Assembly (NCBI GenBank): GCA_030644725.1
Contig: CP130629.1
Location: forward strand, 4,727,501 to 4,791,500
Source of the DNA: Candidatus Electrothrix communis
Lineage (GTDB): Bacteria; Desulfobacterota; Desulfobulbia; Desulfobulbales; Desulfobulbaceae
Direction of reading: 5' to 3'
Length of the DNA stretch: 64,000 nucleotides
Every line of letters begins with the position of its first letter. Positions within the stretch are counted from its first letter, which is position 1. A program made the position numbers and the translations under genes. A model generated the notes under the pieces. The model was not told the DNA's origin, did not search any database, and saw nothing but the letters and a program-made list of their open reading frames with translations. Below are positions 8,895-18,235 of the stretch, piece by piece.

Positions 8895-9866
8895 TTAAGC
8901 CGGGACAGAAAGTAAATTCAAAGGGTTACTCTTGACATGTTTTCTCGGCTTACGAGGCAGGGGCAACTCGCCCACTTGGTGCAGCAACCATTCAAATAAG
9001 TCCGGTGGCTTTTCACCAAACAATCGTTGCGCTGCTGTACTGCCATCTGAGCGTTTTGTGAAATAATTATGCATAACGGTAAGCGATTTGAGACGATTTG
9101 AATTCAATCCTCTATTATTATGATGAATTTGTGACAAGAATCCGTTACGTCCTTCGACAGCAGAGGAAGCTCGATGAAATTTTCCCACCATTTCCTCGGC
9201 CCAATTTTGCCAAAAGAAAATCTCATCCTCGCTAAATGTTCCAGTCAAGGCATGCGCCTGAAAGACGACCAAAGCTTTTTCCCATACTTTTTCATATTCT
9301 TTTCGAAGGGTTGGGTTCTTAGTTTTTCTTGCCTGATTGTACCAATACACCGTAGGCAAAAGATGGTACATTGCCCAATCCAGCAGTTCCTTGCTCCTCT
9401 TTCCCAGCCCTATCAGGTTAGTGAACACATACAACCACCAAAAATCAATTGATGGGACCAATTCTTTTATTTGATTCTTAAATTTCTTCATAACGCCGGT
9501 ATTGTCGTTAATACCTTGTTTGCAGGCCAGCGTTTCAATATTCTTGGCTTGCTCTCGCAGCTCTTTTGCAACGTTTGCAGAATCTTGCGGTTTATTGTCG
9601 TCCAGTTTGAACGGATGCACCGTTTTTGATATTTTCCTTATTGTTCCACGGTAGTTATCCAGATCTTGCGTGGCTTTTTGGTCTTGAGCCCGTGCTTCTT
9701 CGACCTGCTTCACTTTGGAGGCCACAATTTTTTTGTTTGCTCCTCTTTTTTCAGCTTTTTCAAGACTTGACTCGCACTTATCCAACTGTCTTTTCGTCGT
9801 GCTCTTACGGCGGCCTAAAGTTGAGCCCATCCATTTACTGATATCGTGCAAGCCGTGAAAAATATC
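8895..9866 (-). pseudogene. DUF6399-type transposase, C-terminal part (copy 1)
   Basis: This minus-strand part encodes the last 323 residues: HGLHDISKWMGSTLGRR, a charged coiled region, IDFWWLYVFTNLIGLG, then FHRASSAVEGRNGFLSQIHH and the ending PRKPRKHVKSNPLNLL. The FHRASSAVEGRNG motif is typical of the DUF6399 family found in transposases. The upstream half lies at 11511-12167, separated by the ISKra4-like element. Joined, the two parts give an uninterrupted 542-residue protein, so copy 1 was intact before it was hit. Confidence 0.85.
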
Positions 9867-11500
9867 GACCTGTGCGGTTAGATTAATTTTCACTACCCTC
9901 ACGCGTGACATGCGATTAATATTATAGAAGGATAGACTGATATTTCATGTGGAGGGATCAGAATGACTGGGTATAAAGTCAAAGTAAGCGTTGAACTTGT
10001 AGAGTGTAACGAATCTATTAGCGATAGCCCGACGAAGCAGCAAGATGGCAGTTTCAATATGGTTATCAGTGAGAAAGATGCTGTAAGTATAGACAAGTGC
10101 GAAAAAACCATTTTACAAACCGCATATCCGACAATACGGTCTGCTTTATCCGAGCACCTTACCGGGGTGTCTCAAAAAAAGCTGGTGAGATGAGTGAAGC
10201 CGGAGAACAAGTAATTCAAAATAGTTGTCCATATAAAGTTGATGGGGAAGCCGGACGATTTGCATTCTTTACTCATAGTATCCTGAAGGGTGCCGACGTG
10301 CGATACAACACCGGTCAAGATGTTTTTCGTGCCTGCATGGGAAAGAGTATTACCGAACCACAGGTTTCAAAGAAATAGCTTTGATTTACGGTGATACGGA
10401 AGAATCATACAGAAAAACAACACGATTAATCAATCGCATCCGGTACCAGGAAAAAGACGGCACCCCATCCCGTACACTTCATGAAGCTACAGAGCGGGAA
10501 GGAACTGCCCTGCTTGAGCATATAACAAAAAAATCCGAACAAATATTATCCCGGCATGGCTTTGAAGAGACCGGGATATATCAAGAAGAGAATCCAGAGT
10601 ATACTCAATCAGTCCCTTTTTTCTGGATCAGGAGAAGATTGACGACGCAGTCTCTCTTTGTACAGAAGTATGTGGCTTTTCTGATGGTTACATAGATAAT
10701 CCGATAGGCTACGAGGATCCTTCTGAAACAATCAACATAGCGGTGGATGATGTTAATGTAAAAAGACAGGAAGATAACAGAATTCCGGGGCAGAAAAGAA
10801 CCGCGCATACAAGGAAATACGCACATAACACAATCGCTCGTCTTTCTCACAACGGGACAAAATATGTCTTAAACGGAGCGTCCATAACCTCTCTTCTTCC
10901 TATTATAATGTCTTTTTACTTGCTAACGGTCTTTCCGGGAAACGATTCCAGTTTTTTACTGATGGTCATACAGTCCTGAATACAGCAATTATAAATTTTT
11001 ATTCCTGGAAAGAAAATATGGGAATAATATTGGACTGGTACCACCTTGGTAAGAAGTGCGGGGAGTTGCTGAGTCAAACAATGAACGGTCGGAAATTACG
11101 CAATGAAGTTCTCAATAAACTCAAGCCGTTGCTTTGGTACGGTCTCACAGATAAAGCAATTGAGTTTTTGCGTGAGATCCCGGAGAAGGATATAAAGAAC
11201 GTTCAATCATTAGAGAAACTCATTGCCTACCTGGAAAGGAACCGACCTTATATCCCCTGCTATGCTGCCCGAAAAGAACTCGGACTTTGTAATTCGAGTG
11301 CTGTCGGTGAAAAGGCGAATGATCTGATTGTGTCAGAACGACAAAAACATAATGGGATGAGCTGGACCAAAAAGGGAACAGTGGCCTTGGCTACGATTAC
11401 TGCCCTTAAGCAAAATAATGAATACAGAAAGTGGTTTGAGGAAAAGGATATTGATTTTAAACTGGCTGCTTAGACTAAAAAATGGCTAACCGCACAGGTT
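9867..11500. mobile_element. ISKra4-like element inside the DUF6399 element
   Basis: The 1634-bp element has 14-bp terminal inverted repeats ACCTGTGCGGTTAG. It is flanked by the direct repeat GAAAAATATC at 9857-9866 and 11501-11510. The uninterrupted sequence is present once in copy 2 near 31243, which proves a target duplication of 10 (or 11) bases. Confidence 0.88.
9963..11473 (+). pseudogene. ISKra4-family transposase, decayed
   Basis: Fragments lie in several plus-strand frames: MTGYKVKVSVELVECNE at the start, CPYKVDGEAGRFAFFTHS and GADVRYNTGQDVFRACMG in the middle, and an open C-terminal piece (11018-11473) with ILDWYHLGKKCGELL, RNRPYIPCYAARKELG and RQKHNGMSWTKKGTVALAT. The last two motifs are characteristic of ISKra4 transposases. 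At least three frameshifts make it non-functional. Confidence 0.8.
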
Positions 11501-11510
11501 GAAAAATATC

Positions 11511-12167
11511 AGCGTTGTGATCACATTTAAGCCCGACCACAGCCAACTTTATTAACGCTTTAGCTCGATCAGATACCATCAGCTGAACGTGTACACCTAA
11601 CTCCTCAAGGCGTGGTTCCAACATTTTAAACCAGGTATCAAAACTTCTGTCATCAGCGACATCCTCTAAAATTAAATAACCCGATGACAGGTCCATAAAT
11701 ACCAGAATGAGTGCATTGCAGAAAAATGTTTCGTCCGCCGCACCGATCACCTCTTTGAATACATCTTTATAATTTTGTTCAACTTCTTTTTGAAACCTGA
11801 TAATTGCATCCTGAAGCTGAGAGAGTCTGGTTCGTATAGGCGTGGGTGATACCCCGATATGCGTGTCGAGTCGAAGCACCTTGAAATATTCGGAAAGGGT
11901 GTCCGCTCCTATTCCATGTTGCACACCGAATATCAACAAGGTGGCAAAAAAATGCCTGCGAATCCACTCATACCCCTCTTCATGTTCCCACAAAACAGAT
12001 TCGGGATAGATATTTCTTCTTTGAATTCCTTTAACTTGTCGAAACGCACTACTTTTGCTTGTATTCGCTTCTTTTGCCAGTTGTTCGTAGGTAAGCTTGT
12101 CTGACTTCCCCAGAGCCGCAAAAACTCTGCCACCGATAGATCGTATTTTTTCCGTTAATGCTTTCAT
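11511..12167 (-). pseudogene. DUF6399-type transposase, N-terminal part (copy 1)
   Basis: The first 219 residues start MKALTEKIRSIGGRVFAALG. They include a helix-turn-helix-like stretch (TYEQLAKEANTSKSSAFRQV) and a probable catalytic-core segment AADETFFCNALILVFMDLSS followed by GYLILEDVADDRSFDTW. The frame is cut at the target duplication of the ISKra4-like insertion. It is the best reference for judging copy 2. Confidence 0.85.
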
Positions 12168-12313
12168 AACGGAAATATGCTATTTTTTTACGAGCAGTTA
12201 AAGTATTTTTTCAATAAACTTATTTTTCATAGACTTCTGGCAATCAAAAACGATATTTCAGGTTATGATTTTTTGGGACGAGGTTCATTTTGTCCCGGCT
12301 TAAGTTGGTACCC

Positions 12314-13093
12314 CGTAAAAGGAACCAAACGGTTGTTGGTCATAAAGGATTTGTTACCGAAACTTGCGATCCTGATAACAAAGTTCAATTTATTACTGAT
12401 GTAAACCTTGAAGCCGCAACTCATGCTGATGCAACAGAAATATCTTTTATAGAACAACGACTTGAAGAGAACAATCTGAAACCAAAAGAACTGAATGCGG
12501 ATGCTGGTTTTGTCAATGGACAGTCAATCCTGGAAGCGGCAGCAAGGGGTATAGACTTGGCAGGTCCCAGTTCAGGACGATCACAGAGTATAGAAGGGTT
12601 TGCTGACATAGACCGCCCTCTTGATATTGCTGACTTTAAGGTTCAAATTAATGATGAGACGAAAGAGCTTTCTGTTTTGTCCTGCCCGAAAAATCAAGTT
12701 CCGATCGATCAGCCTCGCAGTGAGAAAACCGGCAAACTCCTGGTTCATTTCAACAGTGATGTTTGTAGAGCTTGTGGCGTCTGTGACCGTTGTCCGGTTA
12801 AAATTGGTGTTAAAATAGCAACATTAACTGTGGACGAGGCACAATATGCTGGAGCCGCTCGCCATCATCAGTATATGGGTGATCCAGAATACCGCAGGAA
12901 ATGTGGTATCCGTGCAGGAGCCGAAAGTCTTGTAAACGAAATTGCCAATGCACACGACGGCAGGCAATCACGTCATCGAAATGAAAAAGGATCCCGGCTA
13001 CAGTTAGTGATGGCTGGAATAAGTTGTAATGTGAAGCGATTTATCCGTTTTACGCAGAACTCCGTCCAAAATCCATCAAATGTGGTCGCATAG
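12314..13093 (+). pseudogene. IS1182-family transposase, C-terminal half
   Basis: This part continues the transposase begun at 7877: VVGHKGFVTETCDPDN, NADAGFVNGQSILEAAARG, a cysteine cluster CRACGVCDRCPVK, and the ending NVKRFIRFTQ. The residues before VVGHKG join directly to the N-terminal half when the inner element is removed. It has no start of its own. Confidence 0.85.
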
Positions 13094-13264
13094 GAGGGCT
13101 TTGGCCTTGTTTTCTCCTGTTTTGGGTAAAAAATGCTGGAAATATTGTTTTACGAGAATTTTTTTTCGGAATAGGCCACGAAATCATTACTGTCTGAGAA
13201 TCACTACTGACTATAGTCGATTATAGTTGGTTTTGCTGACCGCATTTAATCAACAGGCTCTTTC

Positions 13265-14299
13265 ATGCGCTCATTTTGCTCTATTCTTTTCTTGTTCGTT
13301 CTTCTTGCTGGGTTAGCAGGAGGAGGCTGGTTTTCCTCTTACGTTCTCACGTCTTCGCCGGGCATAGAGGAACAAATCATTCATATTCCCAAAGGGGCCG
13401 GTGTTCGGCAGATACAGGAACTCCTTGCTCAGGAAGATATTATTGCCGATGATATTCGTTTTCTGGCACTGGTTCGGCTTTTTCAGCTTATTGATCATCC
13501 GCCCCGGCTGCGGGCAGGAGAATTCAGGATGGCCCAGGGAATGACCCCGTTGGAGGTTATTCGTTTTCTGGATACAGCTCAGCCAGTCCGTCATCGGGTC
13601 ACTGTGCCGGAAGGAAAAAGGATGACAGAGATTGCTGCCATCTTTGCCGAAGAGAACTGGGTGGACTCGAAGACTTTTCTTCGGCTCTGCCGGGATCGCA
13701 CCTTTCTTAAGGAACTGGGCGTTCGAGCCAGATCCTTGGAAGGCTACCTTTTCCCGGAGACCTATACTCTGGTGCGCGGTGAGATTGATGAACGAAAGCT
13801 CATCAAGATGATGGTGCAACGGTTTCTTGCTGTTTGGAAGGAAGTGGCTACGGCCACACAGGAAAGGCAGGGCCAAGATGGATTAGGGGAAAAATATACT
13901 CAGCATCAGCTGCTTACCTTAGCCTCTATCGTGGAAAAAGAAACCGGCTCTGCCGGAGAGCGGGATGTTATTGCTGGGGTGTTTTATAATCGTCTCCGGA
14001 AGGGCATGCGCCTTCAGTCTGATCCCACGACTATCTATGGTATCAAAGATTTTAACGGCAACCTGACCAAGGCTGACCTGCAACGAAAAACCTCCTATAA
14101 CACCTACGTGATTCCCGGCCTGCCTGCTGGTCCGATCTGCAATCCCGGAGCAGCAGCTATCAAGGCGGTGCTGGCTCCGGCCAAGGTATCCTATCTTTAT
14201 TTTGTCTCCCGCAATGACGGCAGTCATAAATTTTCTAAAACCCTGAAAGAGCATAATCAGGCGGTGTACACCTTCCAGAAGCTGCGGAAGAATAGATAG
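13265..14299 (+). CDS. mltG: Endolytic murein transglycosylase MltG (YceG family)
   Basis: MltG is an inner-membrane enzyme that cleaves nascent peptidoglycan and is thought to end glycan strand growth. The 344-residue product starts with a membrane anchor (LFLFVLLAGLAGGGWFSSY). A LysM-like region follows (IHIPKGAGVRQIQELLAQE), and the catalytic core has SLEGYLFPETY, the active-site glutamate Glu224 in LASIVEKETG, GVFYNRLRKGMRLQSDPT and NTYVIPGLPAGPICNPG. Length and motifs are normal. It lies directly after the IS1182 element with its own upstream region, and runs tail to tail with the ATPase gene 20 bases away. Confidence 0.95.
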   Translation: MRSFCSILFLFVLLAGLAGGGWFSSYVLTSSPGIEEQIIHIPKGAGVRQIQELLAQEDIIADDIRFLALVRLFQLIDHPPRLRAGEFRMAQGMTPLEVIRFLDTAQPVRHRVTVPEGKRMTEIAAIFAEENWVDSKTFLRLCRDRTFLKELGVRARSLEGYLFPETYTLVRGEIDERKLIKMMVQRFLAVWKEVATATQERQGQDGLGEKYTQHQLLTLASIVEKETGSAGERDVIAGVFYNRLRKGMRLQSDPTTIYGIKDFNGNLTKADLQRKTSYNTYVIPGLPAGPICNPGAAAIKAVLAPAKVSYLYFVSRNDGSHKFSKTLKEHNQAVYTFQKLRKNR

Positions 14300-14319
14300 T
14301 GTAGAGACAGGGCAGGGGG

Positions 14320-15645
14320 TCAGACAACTTTTCCTTCTTTTACATATTCGCGCAGGATGGCCGCTTCCAGTTGCTTTCCACTCAGCGTATTGTATTCTCC
14401 TGATAAAAATTCCAGGGCGCAGTAATGGGTCACATTAAGGATACCTGCTCCGGTGAGTTCAAAGCGGGCCGCGATCTGCTGCCAGTCAATATCGTCGGCG
14501 AGCATGATTTGCGCAGGAAAGGTTTTCTGCCAGAGCAGGCAGCGTTCTTCGGAGTTGGGTAGGGGGAAATGGATGATGGTTTGAAAGCGGCGGATAAAGG
14601 CATCGTCGATGTTGCTGCGTTGATTGGTGGCCAGGATGACTAACCCGTTGTAGCCCTCAATCCGCTGGAGCAAATAGGCAACCTCCTGATTGGCGTATTT
14701 GTCATGGGCATCGCGGATGTCAGTCCGTTTGCCGAACAAAGCGTCTGCCTCGTCAAAAAATAGAATCCAGTTTTTATGCTCTGCCTTGTCAAAAAGTCGG
14801 GAGAGGTTCTTCTCAGTCTCGCCGATGTACTTGGACACCACTCGCGACAGATCAATACGGAATACCTCCTTGTCCGTCTGTTTGCCTAGCAGGGTGGCGG
14901 TCAGGGTCTTGCCGGTACCGGGCGGGCCGTAGAACAGGGCGCGAAAGCCAGGCTTGATTTTCTTCCCCATACCCCAATCGTTCATCAGGGTTGCGTTGTG
15001 GCTGATCCAGGTTTCAATTTCGCGAATTTGGCGCAGGGTCTTGGGATTGAGGACCAAGTCGTCCCATTCCATCTTGGTTTCAATGTATTCTGCCGGAAAG
15101 TCCATGCTGAAACGTGGCCTGCTGACCGTGCCTAGAATGAGCAATTCCACCATTTCCGCATCAAGGATTAGACGACCGCTCATTGTCGGTTCACCATCGC
15201 GCACGGCTTCGAGGTCAAGAATGTGGTGCTGGGTAAACCAATGATCAGGGCCGAAAAGCTGCTGGACGGCAAGGCGTTGTTCCAAGTTATCTCCGGCAAG
15301 GATGAACAGGGCTGTCTCGCCGGTGGGCAGGATGCCTCGGTGGCTTTGGGCTTTCACGCCGCCGAATTCGGGGAAGTCACCGCCTTCAGGCAGGTGCTCT
15401 GCAATGATTTGGCTGAAGAAGTTCGGATGCAGGTGCGGAGCAAGGGCCAGCAGCAGCAGGGTGAATTCTTCAAAATCTGGATTGTAATGTTCAAGAAAGG
15501 CGGAGAGGCTTGATGGTTCTCCAGAGAGGTTCAGCGGACTGATCTCAAAGGTCTCACTTTGGCCGAGGTGCATACGCAGACGACTGCTGATGACGGTCTT
15601 CAGCCAGTCAAGGGCGAGTTGGAGGTTAGCTGCATTTGTAGTCAT
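14320..15645 (-). CDS. eCIS-associated AAA+ ATPase
   Basis: The 441-residue protein has an N-terminal helical domain (NLQLALDWLKTVISSRL, FTLLLLALAPHLHPNFF, GILPTGETALFILAGDNLE) and a C-terminal AAA+ domain. That domain has Walker A GPPGTGKT at residues 240-247, SKYIGETEKNLSRLFD, Walker B ILFFDEADALFGKR and an arginine-finger region AFIRRF. This N-terminal arrangement is typical of the ATPases encoded in contractile injection system loci of Bacteroidetes and others, where the protein is thought to help assemble or disassemble the particle. It is the last gene of a minus-strand trio, 45 bases after the lipoprotein gene. Confidence 0.85.
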   Translation of the reverse strand: MTTNAANLQLALDWLKTVISSRLRMHLGQSETFEISPLNLSGEPSSLSAFLEHYNPDFEEFTLLLLALAPHLHPNFFSQIIAEHLPEGGDFPEFGGVKAQSHRGILPTGETALFILAGDNLEQRLAVQQLFGPDHWFTQHHILDLEAVRDGEPTMSGRLILDAEMVELLILGTVSRPRFSMDFPAEYIETKMEWDDLVLNPKTLRQIREIETWISHNATLMNDWGMGKKIKPGFRALFYGPPGTGKTLTATLLGKQTDKEVFRIDLSRVVSKYIGETEKNLSRLFDKAEHKNWILFFDEADALFGKRTDIRDAHDKYANQEVAYLLQRIEGYNGLVILATNQRSNIDDAFIRRFQTIIHFPLPNSEERCLLWQKTFPAQIMLADDIDWQQIAARFELTGAGILNVTHYCALEFLSGEYNTLSGKQLEAAILREYVKEGKVV

Positions 15646-15690
15646 AGACGCTCTTTCCGCATGGTAAGTAAAAAGTCATTCTCTGTACAG

Positions 15691-16098
15691 CTATTTACCA
15701 AGCTGGCTCGTTATTTTTTTTCGTGTGGCCTTGAGCCGTTCCGTGACATTCTCCTGAATATTTTCTGCAATTTTTTCATCCAGAAACCGGAGAGCGCGTT
15801 GATATTCGAGATAGCGGAAGTCCTTCTTCTGTTCCGGTTCGACAGGATATCTTTGTTGCACCTCAGTCACTGGAATATCCCGGTACACGGCTACCTTGAC
15901 AGGATAAACGGCAGCAGGGTCGGGATCACCGTGATCCTGCCATTGCCACCACTCCATCCCTATAACTTCTCGGGCAATGATTTGGGGGCCAAAATCGTTA
16001 TAGTTTAGCAGGGTAAGCTCTTGCTGCGAATGCACGGAGCAGGAGGTCAGCAATGTGAATAAAAGAATAAAGGTGAGTCTTGACATGATGTCCTTCAT
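15691..16098 (-). CDS. Small lipoprotein of unknown function
   Basis: The 135-residue product has a lipoprotein signal (LTFILLFTLLTSC, acylated Cys about 20). The mature part is charged, with EWWQWQDHGDPDPAAVYPVK and a basic helical C-terminus. Its start codon overlaps the stop of the upstream gene by four bases (ATGA), so the two are translationally coupled and probably work together. I do not recognise the family. By position it could be a periplasmic partner or an immunity-like protein for the upstream product, but this is inference only. Confidence 0.7.
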   Translation of the reverse strand: MKDIMSRLTFILLFTLLTSCSVHSQQELTLLNYNDFGPQIIAREVIGMEWWQWQDHGDPDPAAVYPVKVAVYRDIPVTEVQQRYPVEPEQKKDFRYLEYQRALRFLDEKIAENIQENVTERLKATRKKITSQLGK

Positions 16099-16841
16099 TT
16101 GAGTTTTGCCGATGCTGCTAGGTGCTCGGCTTGTTCAGGTGGAATAACGATTGCACCGCTCAACCACGGAAATATCCGCACCGGGGTGGCCTCGTAGAGC
16201 CCGTCTCCTATGGAATTCCAATGCACTTCATAGATCTTTCCTTTGGAGAATAACCAGGTATGCATACCGCCTCGCGATATACCGAAACCGAATTCGACCT
16301 GTTCCAGGCTGGCAATATCTGCTTCATTATGTTGGGCAACAGGTTTGTTTTTATTCAGTAGTTGGAAGCTCTCATGATTCTCCGGTGTGATGCAGTAGTT
16401 CTGAACTGCGTATTCCAAGGGGATATCATAATAGGTATGTTGTTTCAGGGCAACAATACTTGAGTATGTATGCTCTTCAGATCTCCTGACAGCATCGGCT
16501 GTGGCATCGCGGGGATGTACTGCATCCGGGTTGAGATAGATAGCTTTCCAGCCGTGTTTTTTGACCAGATATTTTGCCAGCCTTGTGCCGTGGGCCCCAA
16601 GCTGCCAGACCCGGCCTGCTGATTGATCGTTGCCCATTTCCCGAAAGGCGTGGCTGAGTACATTGAGGACATAGGTAATACAGTCTGTGGACTGGTAATT
16701 CTTATATTCCTCCGGCTCTGCCTTTTTGAGTTGGCTCCCTACTTCGTGGTCATGATGGTGAAACAGATCCATCATTTTTTCAAGGGCATAATCTGTGAAT
16801 ATTTTTATTACCTGTACCTGTACCTGTTCTTGTTGGCTCAT
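16095..16841 (-). CDS. Hypothetical protein with Cys/His arrangement of an amidase-like fold
   Basis: The 248-residue product has no signal peptide. Residues around STDCITYVLNVLSHAF give a cysteine at the start of a helix. Further on, GISRGGMHTWLFSKGKIYEVHW puts a histidine on a strand, and IFPWLSGAIVIPPEQ ends the domain. A Cys-helix plus His-strand order is what NlpC/P60 and related papain-like amidases show, but I cannot confirm homology. It overlaps the downstream lipoprotein by four bases and lies upstream of the eCIS ATPase on the same strand. A ribosome site AAGGAGG precedes the ATG closely. Confidence 0.6.
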   Translation of the reverse strand: MSQQEQVQVQVIKIFTDYALEKMMDLFHHHDHEVGSQLKKAEPEEYKNYQSTDCITYVLNVLSHAFREMGNDQSAGRVWQLGAHGTRLAKYLVKKHGWKAIYLNPDAVHPRDATADAVRRSEEHTYSSIVALKQHTYYDIPLEYAVQNYCITPENHESFQLLNKNKPVAQHNEADIASLEQVEFGFGISRGGMHTWLFSKGKIYEVHWNSIGDGLYEATPVRIFPWLSGAIVIPPEQAEHLAASAKLK

Positions 16842-16897
16842 TTTTTCCTCCTTTTTTTAATGTCCCCAACCTGACCACACTACCTTGAAAAATCGGA

Positions 16898-16926
16898 TTG
16901 ACATTCCGAATTTTTAAGCATATAAT
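16898..16926 (+). promoter_or_regulatory. Consensus sigma-70 promoter, likely leaderless transcript
   Basis: TTGACA at 16898-16903 and TATAAT at 16921-16926 are perfect consensus boxes with the ideal 17-base spacer. The ATG of the next gene is at 16932, only six bases past the -10 box, so transcription should start at or next to the start codon. No ribosome site is present. Confidence 0.8.
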
Positions 16927-16931
16927 AAAAT

Positions 16932-18089
16932 ATGCTTGCCAGAAACGACTATCTACATCAGCTCGAAAACGCTGTGCGCCGTTCACCGGTAACCTCACTC
17001 CTTGGTCCCAGACAATGCGGTAAGACCACCCTTGCCCGTTTTTTCTCCCAAAACAGACAAAGCCGTTTTTTTGATTTGGAATCGCGACCGGATCAGCAAC
17101 GGCTGCAGAATCCTGAAATGGTTCTCGGTAACCTTACCGGCCTGGTTGTATTGGATGAAATCCAGATACAGCCCGACCTGTTCAGTGTTTTACGGGTGCT
17201 TGTTGATCGACCGGACAGCAAGGCCCGTTTTCTCATTCTGGGTAGTGCTTCGCCGCAGATCATCAAACATGCCTCTGAAACCCTTGCCGGTCGTGCCGAG
17301 TTTATTGAGCTTTCAGGCTTCGACCTCACGGAAACCGGCCCGGAATCAATGGATCAACTCTGGGTGCGCGGCGGTTTTCCCCGATCCTATCTGGCGGAAA
17401 ACAACGAGGACAGCGAAGCATGGCGCCAAGGGTTTATCCGTTCTTTCCTGGAACGGGATATCCCCCAACTGGGCATCAATGTGCCTGCTACGGCCATGCG
17501 CCGTTTCTGGACTATGTTGGCCCATTTCCACGGGCAGACTTGGAACGGATCTGAGCTGGGACGTTCTTTGGGAGTTTCGGACAAGACCGTGCGCTCGTAT
17601 CTTGATATTCTGACCGGCACCTTTATGGTCCGCCAACTGCAACCCTGGCATGAAAATATAAAAAAACGGCAGGTCAAATCGCCGAAAGTGTATTTTCGTG
17701 ACTCCGGGCTGCTGCATTCACTGCTCTCTATCCCGGACAGCCACGCTCTGTTCGGCCATCCCCGCTGCGGAGCATCCTGGGAGGGATTCGCTCTGGAGCA
17801 GATCCTGCGTATTATCCGTCCTGAAGATGCCTATTTCTGGGCAACGCACAGCGGTGCCGAACTGGACCTGTTTTTTCTGCGCCACGGAAAACGATTCGGG
17901 GTTGAATTCAAACTGAACGAGGCTCCCTGCGTCACCAAATCCATGCATGTGGCTCTGGAGGATCTCAGGCTCGACCATCTTTGGATCGTCTATCCCGGCA
18001 GAGAGAGTTATCCTGTGCATGAGAAAATAACGGTTGCGGCATTGGCTGCTGTTGAGCGGGAATTCAGGTCGGTTCTGCCGGGAGCCTGA
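16932..18089 (+). CDS. AAA_14/DUF4143 family ATPase
   Basis: The 385-residue protein begins MLARNDYLHQLENAVRR and has Walker A LLGPRQCGKTTLARFF, Walker B GLVVLDEIQ, and the sensor-like FLILGSASP. The C-terminal DUF4143 part has SDKTVRSYLDILTGTFMV, VYFRDSGLLHSLLSI and a nuclease-like ending (AYFWATHSGAELDLFF then GVEFK). Such proteins are very common in Desulfobacterota and Bacteroidetes genomes as single accessory genes. Their cellular role is not settled. It is on the opposite strand to the eCIS genes and has its own strong promoter. Confidence 0.9.
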   Translation: MLARNDYLHQLENAVRRSPVTSLLGPRQCGKTTLARFFSQNRQSRFFDLESRPDQQRLQNPEMVLGNLTGLVVLDEIQIQPDLFSVLRVLVDRPDSKARFLILGSASPQIIKHASETLAGRAEFIELSGFDLTETGPESMDQLWVRGGFPRSYLAENNEDSEAWRQGFIRSFLERDIPQLGINVPATAMRRFWTMLAHFHGQTWNGSELGRSLGVSDKTVRSYLDILTGTFMVRQLQPWHENIKKRQVKSPKVYFRDSGLLHSLLSIPDSHALFGHPRCGASWEGFALEQILRIIRPEDAYFWATHSGAELDLFFLRHGKRFGVEFKLNEAPCVTKSMHVALEDLRLDHLWIVYPGRESYPVHEKITVAALAAVEREFRSVLPGA

Positions 18090-18235
18090 TTTCCGGTGCC
18101 ATCACGGGTAGCTATGACGAAACCACCAGTGTCTGACGACCGTCTTCTTAATGTCCTCAATCAGAACGCAAAAAGTTCCTGGAGGCAGTTGATTATTTTA
18201 CCCTGAGACTAATAGGGGGGCTGTCCCTTATTTAC

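Larger units (their letters stand above)
8884..12313. mobile_element. DUF6399-transposase element, copy 1, itself interrupted
   Basis: The ends are GGGCTACCAACTTAAG on the left and, inverted, GGGTACCAACTTAAG on the right, differing by one base, followed on both sides by CCGGGACA. The limits were set by comparison with copy 2 (30273-32055): the shared sequence starts and stops exactly at these bases. Removing it rejoins the IS1182 transposase in frame with no base duplicated, so this element appears to insert without a target duplication. Without the ISKra4-like insertion it is 1786 bp. Confidence 0.85.
7776..13188. mobile_element. IS1182-type element interrupted by nested transposons
   Basis: The two halves of an IS1182-type transposase lie at 7877-8883 and 12314-13093 on the plus strand. 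The 3.4 kb between them is a different element. The outer ends are uncertain. A 9-base direct repeat ACTGTCTGA flanks the region (7767-7775 and 13189-13197) and was used to set these limits, but convincing terminal inverted repeats were not found. A consensus-like TTGACA with a TATA-rich box near 7804-7832 could drive the transposase. Confidence 0.6.

Noticed and set aside
8879-12322. TAAAAGG as target duplication of DUF6399 copy 1
   Set aside because: The repeat does not abut the shared element end on the right, and using it breaks the IS1182 frame. Limits without duplication restore the frame.
7767-13197. ACTGTCTGA as a proven target duplication of the IS1182 element
   Set aside because: A 9-base match flanks the region, but no convincing terminal inverted repeats adjoin it, so it is used only as a provisional limit.
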